This document shows, in pieces, positions 17,019 to 24,718 of a DNA stretch of 33,431 nucleotides. This stretch comes from an uncultured Erysipelotrichales bacterium (GTDB lineage: Bacteria; Bacillota_I; Bacilli_A; Erysipelotrichales; Coprobacillaceae): positions 1-33,431 of the forward strand of contig CAJTTM010000027.1 of the NCBI GenBank assembly GCA_910579135.1. The letters run 5' to 3'. A model generated the notes under the pieces. The model made no database searches. It was not told the origin of the DNA and saw only the letters and a list, made by a program, of their open reading frames with translations. A program made the position numbers and the translations under genes. Positions within the stretch are counted from its first letter, which is position 1; the number at the start of each line of letters is the position of its first letter.

Positions 17019-18729
17019 GAAAGTTATTTTAGTCTTATTTTTAAGTTTCTTATTAATAACTCCAGTACCCACAAAGGCACAGTCAACTGAAATTCATAAA
17101 ATGACAATCTATACAACCTTAAAGGATAATGGAGATGCTCATATTAAAGAAATATGGCAAATGGATGTTCATGAAGGAACAGAAGTTTATAAAGTCATGA
17201 AAAAAATGAAAGATAAAAAGATTCAAAACTTAAAAGTAAGTGATGAAAAAGGGACTCAATATGAAAATATTGGAGCCTGGGATGTTGATGCCTCTAGAGA
17301 AGAAAAAAGAAATAAATGTGGATTGGTTAAAGATGGGGATTCATATGAGTTGTGTTTTGGAATAGGGGATTATGGTCAAAGAACGTATACGTTTGAATAT
17401 GATGTAACGCATTTTGTAGAGCAATTTGAAAATGATCAAGGCTTTAATTTTGCTTTTTTTAGTCAGTTGAAATTGGATATTGATGAAGTTAAAATAACGA
17501 TTGAATCACCAACACATAAGTTTAATAAGAATAATAGTTCTATTTTTGCTTATGGATATGAAGGTTATGTTGTTTTTAACAATGGTAGAGTTGTCATGGG
17601 TAATGATACACCTTTAGAGAATGGTTCTAATAAGATGCAAATTTTAATGCGTATTAATAATGGAACATTTTCCAATTTGAGTAAAACAAATAGAACTTTT
17701 GATGATATTTTAGAAGAAGCTAATGAAGGCAGTGATTATGATGATGAAGATGGTGTTACATTGTTTGAGGTTCTTTTCATTGTTTTTGTTGTAGTTATGG
17801 GATTTGCAATTATTATTATTGGAATTGCAATTTATCATTATCTTCATAAAACAAAAGAATATTTTGAAAGTGGCGAAGAGTTTAAAGCTCCTAAAGATGT
17901 TAATATGTTTAGGGATATACCATGCAATGGAGATCTGCTTCGATTCTATGCTTTGGCACGTAAGATTGGATTGGTTCAAGATATTGATCAAGGTGGATTA
18001 ATAGGTGCAATTCTTTTGAAATGGGTAAAAGATGGTTATGTTGTTTTTGAAAAGAGAAAAGAAAAACGTATGATATTCTTTAATAAAGATGGTTTCTCTA
18101 TTGATTTAAGTGGTGAAATTCTCACAGATAGCATTTATGAAGAGAGACTACTTAATTATCTTAAAAGAGCTGCTGGAAGTAATATCGCATTAGAAACAGG
18201 CGAGTTTGAAAAGTGGTGTTCTAATCATTATTCGAGTATTGAATCGTGGTTTACAAGTATTGAAAACAATGAACGAAAAATAATGAAACAAAAACGTGAT
18301 ATGTGGGGTGAAAAAGCAACAAGAAAATTCTTGTGTTTCACTGGACAATGTCGAAATATTATATATTCATATAAAGTTAAAGAAGAAATAGAACAAATTG
18401 TAGGATTTAAGTTATTCTTAGAGGAAATGAGTTCTATAGATGAAAAAGAGGTCATGGAAGTTAAGCTTTGGGAGGATTATTTAATCTTTGCGAGTGTATT
18501 AGGACTTGCAGATAAGGTTGAAAAACAATTAGGAAATCTTTATCCGCAGTTCGTAGATGAATCTAATATTGATATCTTCTATACATCTATGATGATTAGG
18601 AATTTTTCTAATAGAGGAATTCATGCTGCTCATGCTGCTCATGCTGCTGAAAGTGGAGACGGTGGAAGTAGTTCGTTTGGAGGCGGAGGCTCAAGCTTCT
18701 CTGGTGGAGGCGGAGGCGGAGTCCGTTAG
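16999..18729 (+). CDS. DUF2207 domain membrane protein
   Basis: The 576-residue product (from ATG 16999, behind GAAGAAGATAAG; an ATG at 16981 in the same frame is possible) has a signal sequence (KKVILVLFLSFLLITP), an outside DUF2207 domain of about 200 residues with the typical IxxYTTLKDNGDAHIKEIW start, a strong membrane segment near residues 255-280, and a cytoplasmic part. It ends in a glycine-rich tail (FGGGGSSFSGGGGGG), which is characteristic of the family. The function is unknown; the repeated partnership with LemA suggests a shared envelope role. It overlaps lemA by 20 bases, so the pair is likely one transcript with coupled translation. It ends at a strong bidirectional terminator. 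Confidence 0.9.
   Translation: MFKLNFKKVILVLFLSFLLITPVPTKAQSTEIHKMTIYTTLKDNGDAHIKEIWQMDVHEGTEVYKVMKKMKDKKIQNLKVSDEKGTQYENIGAWDVDASREEKRNKCGLVKDGDSYELCFGIGDYGQRTYTFEYDVTHFVEQFENDQGFNFAFFSQLKLDIDEVKITIESPTHKFNKNNSSIFAYGYEGYVVFNNGRVVMGNDTPLENGSNKMQILMRINNGTFSNLSKTNRTFDDILEEANEGSDYDDEDGVTLFEVLFIVFVVVMGFAIIIIGIAIYHYLHKTKEYFESGEEFKAPKDVNMFRDIPCNGDLLRFYALARKIGLVQDIDQGGLIGAILLKWVKDGYVVFEKRKEKRMIFFNKDGFSIDLSGEILTDSIYEERLLNYLKRAAGSNIALETGEFEKWCSNHYSSIESWFTSIENNERKIMKQKRDMWGEKATRKFLCFTGQCRNIIYSYKVKEEIEQIVGFKLFLEEMSSIDEKEVMEVKLWEDYLIFASVLGLADKVEKQLGNLYPQFVDESNIDIFYTSMMIRNFSNRGIHAAHAAHAAESGDGGSSSFGGGGSSFSGGGGGGVR
18622..18648 (+). repeat. Three perfect CATGCTGCT repeats
   Basis: Three identical 9-bp units encode (His-Ala-Ala)x3 just before the glycine-rich tail of the DUF2207 protein. 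Gain or loss of a unit would keep the frame. Confidence 0.9.
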
Positions 18730-18737
18730 TATATGTA

Positions 18738-18762
18738 AAAAGCAGACTAGGTCTGCTTTTTT
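18738..18762. terminator. Bidirectional terminator between the DUF2207 and sensor-kinase genes
   Basis: AAAAGCAGAC pairs with GTCTGCTTTT around TAG, with A and T runs on both sides. The stop codon of the minus-strand kinase lies in the loop region. Confidence 0.9.
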
Positions 18763-20750
18763 GGTAGTCTAACAATAGTTTTAAATAAATCACCATCAAT
18801 TTCTATTTTTAATGATCCTTGTTGTATTTCACAAAAACTTTTTGTGATTGCAAGTCCTAAACCTGAACCAGCAGTATTTCTAGATTTGTCACCTCTTACA
18901 AACCTTTCTATAACTTCATCTCCTGTAAAGTTCATTTCTTCTTTTGAAATGTTTTTCATGATAATCACAACATCTTCTTTATCTTCTTCTACATCAATAT
19001 AAAATCTTGTATAAGACATAGTATATTTAGCGGCATTTGTTAATAAATTTTCAATAATTCTATATGTTTTAAAGCTATCTAAGGACATCATACATTTTTG
19101 AGAAAAGAAGTTTTCTTTTATGATTATATGGTTTTCTTTAAAAAGATTATCACATTCAAATATTGTTTGTTTTATTAATGAAAAAATATCTATATTTTCA
19201 AAATGAAGTTGTATATTTCCACTATTCGCTTTACTAATTTCAAATAAATCTTCAATAAGTCTTTTTAATTTTAAAGAACTTCGATCTAAAATTTGAATAT
19301 ACTCTTGTTTATTTTCGTTACTAATATCTTGGTTTTTTAATAAATCAATATAAGTGATCATGGAAGTTAAAGGTGTTTTTAAATCATGAGAAACATTTGT
19401 TATGAGTTCAGTTTTCATTTTTTCAGACTTGATTTCTTTATTTAAAGCTGTTTTAAAACCATTTTTAATATGAGTAAGTTCTTCATTTAAATCCTTAAAA
19501 TAATGTAAATCTAGCTCTGTATCAATATCAAATTCTCCTTGTGATAAACATTCAACAATATTCATAATTGCATCGTATTCATCAAAGTAGTTTGAAAGAA
19601 GAGCATACATATATTTATAAATCAATAAACCAATAACAATTAATATGATTAAAAAGAATTTTGATTGTAATAAACTATAAACAATAATACTTCCTATAAT
19701 CATTAAAATAAAAGAAAGTAGAGTTAAATACAAAGAAAATTTAGTTTTTTGATCCATAGATGAATATCTTTTATCAAATACAATCAATTGTGATTGATTG
19801 TATTTTTTATCCTCTAAGAAATATTGAGTATGGTTTAAGAAATATTTAATATATGCAGTTAATATTTGAACAATATAAAATATTAAAGCGATATTAAGAA
19901 AAAGAAGAATAAAATTATTTTCTGAGTAATAAACACTATCTAAAGAAGATGTAAACGAATAATATAAAGCTGTAAAAATGATTAAACCTATAAAGATAGT
20001 GAGAATAGGTTTGGTTTTCTTGAGTTTCTCAAATGTATAAATATTATAAGAAGAAAATAGACTTATAAAAATCATTATAATAATAAATACATTTAAAGAT
20101 TGAATACTATAAGAACTAAAAATATCTATTGGTCTAAGATTAGCATAAGAAAAAGCTGATTTATCAAGATTTAGTCCACGCATTGCATAAATGATTTTTA
20201 CATTTTTAGGGTTATGAATTGACTCCTGGCTCATTGTTTCACCAAGAGTTTCTACAAAGGAAAATAAATAAGTTGAATTATAATAATTAATTGTATCTTC
20301 CCAAACAAAATTATTGATATTTGATGAAGATGAATATGAAACATTTCCTTCTTTGTCATAATCAAAAATAATATAAAATAAATTATTGTTTTTTAAATAT
20401 TCTTGAGAATTATAAAAATTTTCTTGGTTTGTGATTGTATGATGAGAAGAATCTTCAATATAATAATCAATGTTATTATCCTTTAATAATGGTGATGAAT
20501 CTTTAAAGAAATCAATTTCTTGTAATTGTTCATTAGTTATACCTTCAGGGAGGAAATCCTTTAAATAATCTTTATTTTTAGTTTTTTGATTAAGTTTCAT
20601 TGCAAGCTCTAAATTGGCTTGAGGAATAGAATCTTGTAGCCACTCATAATGATTTTCTTTTAATTTATTAGAGACAACAAGTGATAATGTAATCGCTAAA
20701 GTTATATAGATAAAAATATAAATATTTTTGTGTATAAACAATTTTTTCAT
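18747..20750 (-). CDS. Membrane sensor histidine kinase, VanS-like, with multi-span N-terminus
   Basis: The 667-residue kinase has an N-terminal membrane segment (10-27), an outside domain of about 190 residues, then several more membrane segments (about 219-235, 248-266, 280-300, 338-360 and 364-382). After a short linker, the HisKA H-box SHDLKTPLTS carries the phosphorylated His455. The HATPase domain has ENLLTNAAKY (566-575, N box) and AGSGLGLAI (627-635, G box). It autophosphorylates in response to an envelope signal and passes phosphate to the regulator encoded just upstream. Nine bases separate it from that gene, and its GGAG ribosome site sits at the end of the regulator gene. The signal is unknown. 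The extra central membrane segments are more than usual for VanS. Confidence 0.93.
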   Translation of the reverse strand: MKKLFIHKNIYIFIYITLAITLSLVVSNKLKENHYEWLQDSIPQANLELAMKLNQKTKNKDYLKDFLPEGITNEQLQEIDFFKDSSPLLKDNNIDYYIEDSSHHTITNQENFYNSQEYLKNNNLFYIIFDYDKEGNVSYSSSSNINNFVWEDTINYYNSTYLFSFVETLGETMSQESIHNPKNVKIIYAMRGLNLDKSAFSYANLRPIDIFSSYSIQSLNVFIIIMIFISLFSSYNIYTFEKLKKTKPILTIFIGLIIFTALYYSFTSSLDSVYYSENNFILLFLNIALIFYIVQILTAYIKYFLNHTQYFLEDKKYNQSQLIVFDKRYSSMDQKTKFSLYLTLLSFILMIIGSIIVYSLLQSKFFLIILIVIGLLIYKYMYALLSNYFDEYDAIMNIVECLSQGEFDIDTELDLHYFKDLNEELTHIKNGFKTALNKEIKSEKMKTELITNVSHDLKTPLTSMITYIDLLKNQDISNENKQEYIQILDRSSLKLKRLIEDLFEISKANSGNIQLHFENIDIFSLIKQTIFECDNLFKENHIIIKENFFSQKCMMSLDSFKTYRIIENLLTNAAKYTMSYTRFYIDVEEDKEDVVIIMKNISKEEMNFTGDEVIERFVRGDKSRNTAGSGLGLAITKSFCEIQQGSLKIEIDGDLFKTIVRLPKKQT

Positions 20751-20759
20751 AGTTTTCTC

Positions 20760-21452
20760 CTATTGTTTTTCTATTTTGTATCCAATACCCCATACAACTT
20801 TTAAATATTTTGGGTTCTTTGGATCGAGTTCGATTTTTTCACGTAAATTTCTAATATGAACCATAACAGTATCAGTATTAATAGCGTCCTCCTTCCATAC
20901 ACTCTCATAAATATTCTCTGCTGAAAAAACTTTCCCAGGATTAGCCATCATTAATTCTAGTATTTTATATTCCTTTGGAGTTACCTTTACAACATTACCA
21001 TCAACATGAACTTGTTTAGAATCTAAATTTAATTCCAAGCCACCTATCAAATATGTATGATTAGTTTGTTGATTCACTAAGTTTAAATATTTGTTATATC
21101 TTCTAAGTTGTGAAGAAACTCTAGCAAGTAATTCCAAAGGGACAAAAGGTTTTGTGATATAATCATCAGCCCCTAAATTTAATCCAGTGATTTTATCAAT
21201 ATCTTCAGATTTTGCAGATAACATAATAATAGGGAAATCATATTTTTCTCTAATCTTTAAAGTTAATTCTATGCCATCCATAATAGGCATCATAATATCA
21301 ATGATTGCAAGATGAATTTCATGACTTTGTATAATATCTAATCCTTCTTTACCATTATATGCTTTATAGACTTTATAACCTTGATTATTTAAATATATTT
21401 CTAAAGCATCATTAATTTCCTTTTCATCCTCAACTATAATAATTTTATACAT
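20760..21452 (-). CDS. OmpR/VanR-family response regulator
   Basis: The 230-residue regulator has a receiver domain with the acidic pair at residues 8-9, phospho-acceptor Asp52 in IIDIMMP, Ser79 and Lys101 (YITKPF). The C-terminal winged-helix DNA-binding domain contains VTPKEYKILELMMANPGKVFS and the VMVHIRNLREKI recognition region ending in WGIGYKIEK. It is the first gene of the two-component operon. AAAGGGGAAG precedes the ATG; a TATAAT at 21500-21505 (minus strand) may be its -10, without a clear -35. The target genes are unknown; the adjacent membrane-protein and lemA regions are candidates by position only. Confidence 0.95.
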   Translation of the reverse strand: MYKIIIVEDEKEINDALEIYLNNQGYKVYKAYNGKEGLDIIQSHEIHLAIIDIMMPIMDGIELTLKIREKYDFPIIMLSAKSEDIDKITGLNLGADDYITKPFVPLELLARVSSQLRRYNKYLNLVNQQTNHTYLIGGLELNLDSKQVHVDGNVVKVTPKEYKILELMMANPGKVFSAENIYESVWKEDAINTDTVMVHIRNLREKIELDPKNPKYLKVVWGIGYKIEKQ

Positions 21453-21526
21453 TATTGACTTCCCCTTTCGTTATTTATTGTATATTGTGATTTATAAAAA
21501 TTATATCATAAAAAACGAAAGATTTT

Positions 21527-22067
21527 CTAAAGATTCCTATTTATCAATCTTTGATGAAATGAATATAGAATATATATAAGAGTACAAAGAATCATAACAA
21601 TAAAAGATAATTGATAATCTTGAAATAAAAATACTTTTTGACAAAAAATTTGAGAGATAAATAAAGGCAGTGATGCAAAATTTATTATTAAAGCTATAAC
21701 AGGTAAAGAAACATTATATAAAGAAAGAAAAATAAGTATAAAACCATGATAGGGGATAGGAATAAAATAAATAATAAATATGAAAATATAGATTATTATA
21801 GTATCTTTTATTTTTAAAGGAGTAAAATGAGTTCTTATATAATAACTTATACCTATATCAGTTATTGTTCTTAGAAAAATATGAAAGAAAAAAGCAAAAA
21901 GAGGATGAAAATATAATGTGCTTATATAATGGATAGCTACATTTTGATTGGTGTTATAAAAATCTTGAAAAGCAGTAGCGATAATAAAGTTATGAAAAGG
22001 GAATTGGAAAATACATAATATAACTATAAAAATAAATATAAAACTTTTTGATTCTTTCGTATCTCAT
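21527..22067 (-). pseudogene. Integral membrane protein gene without a usable start (likely frameshifted)
   Basis: A minus-strand frame of 178 codons is open from 22063 down to the TAG at 21527-21529, yet it has no ATG, GTG or TTG in its first hundred-odd codons. Its translation is a convincing membrane protein with several hydrophobic segments (for example IIIYIFIFIIYFIPIPYHGF and PVIALIINFASLPLF) and soluble turns such as AFQDFYNTNQNVAIHY. Just upstream, AAGGAGCG and ATG (22067-22065) begin a different frame that stops after 25 codons; skipping one base there would join the two. I read it as a gene broken by a one-base insertion near its start, although a +1 shift or an ACG start at 22060 cannot be excluded. 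No family is recognised. Confidence 0.55.
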
Positions 22068-22133
22068 CGCTCCTTGAAAGTATTATATTCAAGAAAACAA
22101 AAAAATAATGAGATAGAAAACAAAAGAATTTCT

Positions 22134-22161
22134 AAAAAAAAGAAAAGATTATCTCTTTTCT
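22134..22161 (-). terminator. Terminator after the HD-domain gene
   Basis: On the minus strand AGAAAAGA pairs with TCTTTTCT around GATAA, followed by seven T. The gene's stop codon lies in the loop. Confidence 0.85.
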
Positions 22162-22733
22162 TCTAAATAATAAGTTGCTTCCATATCTGAAACAGATAAT
22201 GCAAAGGCAAGGGGAAACATTTCAAAGGCACTTCCAACGTTTCTAGCATCTTCATTACCTGCAAATCCCATATGATAACGAATGGCGAACGCTTCTTCTC
22301 TTGTTAATCTCATATAACCACTAATCATATAGACGCTCTTTTCACCATGACCATAAGGCATAGAATCATCGAATTCATAAAAAGGAACTTGTATCCATTG
22401 ACCATTTTCATCTTTTTTATTTCTTGTACTGACTTTATAACAATTAATTTTGCATATATCATGAAGCAAAGCGACAATTGCGATTGACTCCTCGCTATAA
22501 TGCCAATCATATTCATTTGTAACTCTATTGCGGCTTAAATAGTCCTTTAAACAATCATAAACATTTAAACTATGTTCAACTAAACCTCCTTCAAAATTGC
22601 CATGAAAACGAGTGCTAGCAGGACAAGTAAAAAAATCAGAATGGGTAGAAAGTAAAAAATCTAATAATTTATCAGCTCCAGGACGTTTTATATTATCTTT
22701 GTATATTTGGATATATCTTTCTTTGTTATTCAT
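22149..22733 (-). CDS. HD-domain metal-dependent phosphohydrolase
   Basis: The 194-residue protein has the HD-superfamily ligand set: His54 (GGLVEHSLNV), His91-Asp92 (ALLHDICKINCY), His129, His154 (IRYHMGF) and Asp183 (SVSDMEA). The spacing resembles the stand-alone HD hydrolases related to the HD domain of the YhaM 3'-5' exoribonuclease. A phosphomonoester or phosphodiester of a nucleotide or nucleic acid is the likely substrate, but this cannot be fixed. GAGGTGA precedes the ATG, and a TATACT about 10 bases upstream may be its -10. It appears to be monocistronic. Confidence 0.85.
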   Translation of the reverse strand: MNNKERYIQIYKDNIKRPGADKLLDFLLSTHSDFFTCPASTRFHGNFEGGLVEHSLNVYDCLKDYLSRNRVTNEYDWHYSEESIAIVALLHDICKINCYKVSTRNKKDENGQWIQVPFYEFDDSMPYGHGEKSVYMISGYMRLTREEAFAIRYHMGFAGNEDARNVGSAFEMFPLAFALSVSDMEATYYLEEKR

Positions 22734-22776
22734 AAGTTCACCTCTATAAAAAGTATATCATATAAAAAATGATAAT

Positions 22777-22809
22777 CAAAAAAATATTGCAGATATTTCT
22801 ACAATATTT
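22777..22809 (-). terminator. Terminator after the HAD hydrolase gene
   Basis: On the minus strand AAATATTGTAGA pairs with TCTGCAATATTT (one T-G pair) around AATA, then continues into a T run. It overlaps the stop codon. Confidence 0.8.
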
Positions 22810-23395
22810 TAAGTTTCTTTAATTCTTCTTTTAAATTTGTATCAAAACGAAGATGAATACCATTCATTCCTAGATGTTTTGCGGTTTCAATGTTTGCGAG
22901 GGAATCATCTATAAATAATGATTCTTTAGGATCTAAATGATATCTTTCAAATAATAATTCATAAATCTTTTTATCAGGCTTGATAACATGTTCAAAACCA
23001 GAAATAATACCTCCATCAAACAAAGAGAAAAAATCATATTTTTCTTTCATTGTGAAAATAGCTTCCTTATGAAAATTAGATAAAACATATAAAGAATATC
23101 CTTTTTGTTGACATTCTTTTAAAACTTCAACATTTTCTTTTATAGGAATTAACATATCAGTCCAATTCTTTAGAGTAAATGTCATTTCTTTTTGATACTT
23201 TGGATATCTTTTATTGAAGATATCAATAACATCATCAATCAATAAATGACCTAAATCAAGTTGGACCCATTCATCACTACAAAAAATAATAATCATTAAT
23301 TCTTCATATATTTCTTTACAAAAATGTTGTGATAAATATTCTTCAGGATAAAAACGTAAAAGAACATTTCCTAAATCAAATACAATGTTTTTCAT
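22799..23395 (-). CDS. HAD-superfamily hydrolase, subfamily IA (YihX-like)
   Basis: The 198-residue protein shows the four HAD motifs: FDLGNVLL with nucleophile Asp7 (Gly at +2, as in YihX-type enzymes, where other HADs have a second Asp), LSNFHK as motif II, the Lys in VIKPDKKIY as motif III, and FIDDSLANI as motif IV. A helical cap lies between motifs I and II. It probably dephosphorylates a small metabolite such as a sugar phosphate. ATG 23395 is preferred over the in-frame ATG at 23407, because GGAGA lies five bases before it and the protein then begins directly at MKNIVFDLGN. Confidence 0.88.
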   Translation of the reverse strand: MKNIVFDLGNVLLRFYPEEYLSQHFCKEIYEELMIIIFCSDEWVQLDLGHLLIDDVIDIFNKRYPKYQKEMTFTLKNWTDMLIPIKENVEVLKECQQKGYSLYVLSNFHKEAIFTMKEKYDFFSLFDGGIISGFEHVIKPDKKIYELLFERYHLDPKESLFIDDSLANIETAKHLGMNGIHLRFDTNLKEELKKLKIL

Positions 23396-23485
23396 AACAT
23401 TCTCCATTCATATAATTTAATTTATATTTTAACATGGAGAGGAGTATGATGAAAGTGTTTTTGTAAATTATAATATTAATATATT

Positions 23486-23590
23486 TTATTTGATAAAGAT
23501 ATCTTTTGTTTCTGGTTCAGCTTTAAAATTATAATCTGAATCTTGTATGAACTTTATAGATTGAATGGCAATGATTTTATTGTTTTTTTA
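23486..23590 (-). pseudogene. Possible gene remnant between rubrerythrin and HAD genes
   Basis: The 263-bp gap 23408-23670 has no complete gene. On the minus strand a 33-codon frame between two TAA codons reads IIAIQSIKFIQDSD and then YNFKAEPETKDIFIK before its stop, with a protein-like composition but no start codon. GAGGTGG lies shortly upstream, followed by an A7 run that could hide a lost frame. It may be the end of a decayed gene or chance. Confidence 0.3.
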
Positions 23591-23640
23591 CCACCTCACT
23601 ATTATTATCGTTTTTTTATTAAGAAAAGTTTCGAATATAT

Positions 23641-23664
23641 AAAAAAAGACCTTATGACAAGGTC
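23641..23664 (-). terminator. Terminator after rubrerythrin
   Basis: On the minus strand GACCTT pairs with AAGGTC around GTCAT, followed by seven T. Confidence 0.88.
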
Positions 23665-23670
23665 GGTTTG

Positions 23671-24258
23671 TTATCCTTTAAAGAATGTATAAGCTTCAAA
23701 ATGAGCTTGAGGATGATCACAAGCAGGACATCTTTCAGGAGCTTCTAAAGCTTCAGTGACAAAACCACAATTATTACATTTCCATAATACACGTTGTTCT
23801 TTCTTGAATACAGTTCCTTTTTCAATGTTGTTTGCTAATTGTAAATATCTATCCTCATGCATCTTTTCAGCTTTAGCGATAGCTAAGAAAATTCCAGCAA
23901 TTTCATCGAAACCTTCTTCTTTTGCTACTTTCGCAAATGTAGGATACATATCTGTCCATTCCTCGTTTTCACCACCAGCAGCAGCTTTTAAGTTTTCTAA
24001 AGTTGAACCCATTAATACAGGGAAATCAGCACTTACACTTAAAGTTTCACCTTTTAAATCAGCATTCATTAACTTCATTAATCTTTTTGCATGTTCCTTT
24101 TCTTGATTAGCAGTTTCTTCAAAGATGTTTGCAATTTGAACATATCCTTCCTTTTTTGCAATAGAAGCCCAATAAGTGTATCTGTTACGAGCTTGAGATT
24201 CACCTGCAAAAGCATGCATAAGATTATTAGCGGTTTTAGTTCCTTTTAAATTATTCAT
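23671..24258 (-). CDS. rbr: Rubrerythrin
   Basis: Rubrerythrin is a non-haem di-iron peroxidase of anaerobes that reduces H2O2 to water. The 195-residue protein has the ferritin-like four-helix domain with the iron ligands Glu20 (AGESQARNRY), Glu53/His56 (NQEKEH) and the later ExxH at about 131-134 (EKMH). The C-terminal rubredoxin domain has Cys161-x-x-Cys164 and Cys177-x-x-Cys180. The length is normal. Its ATG overlaps the perR stop as ATGA, so it is the second gene of a two-gene operon under PerR control by position. Confidence 0.97.
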   Translation of the reverse strand: MNNLKGTKTANNLMHAFAGESQARNRYTYWASIAKKEGYVQIANIFEETANQEKEHAKRLMKLMNADLKGETLSVSADFPVLMGSTLENLKAAAGGENEEWTDMYPTFAKVAKEEGFDEIAGIFLAIAKAEKMHEDRYLQLANNIEKGTVFKKEQRVLWKCNNCGFVTEALEAPERCPACDHPQAHFEAYTFFKG

Positions 24259-24659
24259 TTTCCTTTTTCCTCTCTTTCAATGCATTTAGCACATGTACCA
24301 TTAATAATAATTTGAATATCGTTAAGCTTATGACCACTTTTCTTTTCAATATCATTGACAATATTGTCAATGATATTCTTGTTAATTTCGATATCACTAA
24401 TTTCGCCACATTCTTGACATATAAAGTGAAAATGAGGAGTTATTCTAGCATCATAATGAGCTTTATCATTAACTTTAAAACTAATGATACGATTTTGCTC
24501 AGCTAAAAAAATTAAATTACGATATACAGTACCTAAACTAATATCAGGAATAACTTTTCTTACCTGATGATAAATTTCATCAACACTAGGATGACTATAA
24601 TCATTTTTAAGAATTTTATAGATTGTTTCTCTTTGTTTTGAATATCTTATAGTAGACAT
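24255..24659 (-). CDS. perR: Fur-family peroxide-responsive repressor PerR
   Basis: The 134-residue regulator (ATG 24659, preceded by AAGGAG) has an N-terminal winged helix with ISLGTVYRNLIFLAEQ and a metal-binding C-terminal half. The residues known to bind the regulatory metal in Bacillus PerR are all present: His23 (SHPSVDEIY), Asp70 (HYD), His76 and His78 (HFHF) and Asp89 (ISDIE). The structural zinc site is Cys81/Cys84 and Cys123/Cys126. Asp89, where Fur proteins have Glu, favours PerR over Fur or Zur. It should repress itself and rubrerythrin until peroxide oxidises the sensing histidines. An in-frame ATG at 24737 would add a hydrophobic leader that is not part of the family. Confidence 0.92.
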   Translation of the reverse strand: MSTIRYSKQRETIYKILKNDYSHPSVDEIYHQVRKVIPDISLGTVYRNLIFLAEQNRIISFKVNDKAHYDARITPHFHFICQECGEISDIEINKNIIDNIVNDIEKKSGHKLNDIQIIINGTCAKCIEREEKGK

Positions 24660-24673
24660 AGCTTTCTCCTTAT

Positions 24674-24706
24674 TAGTAATGGTTACTATTATTATAATTA
24701 GAATAA
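24674..24706 (-). promoter_or_regulatory. Candidate operators in front of perR-rbr
   Basis: TTATAATTAGAATAA (24692-24706, plus strand) matches the Per-box TTATAATnATTATAA at all but two positions and covers the -10 region. A separate perfect palindrome, TAGTAA-TGG-TTACTA (24674-24688), lies between the -10 and the ribosome site. Either could be the PerR site; autoregulation is the expected outcome. Confidence 0.5.
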
Positions 24707-24718
24707 AATATTTGTCAA
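24691..24718 (-). promoter_or_regulatory. Promoter of perR-rbr inside the end of the YlbJ-like gene
   Basis: On the minus strand a perfect TTGACA (24718-24713), 16 bp and a perfect TATAAT (24696-24691). The promoter overlaps the last codons and stop of the upstream ylbJ-like gene, so read-through from that gene could also reach perR. Confidence 0.88.
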
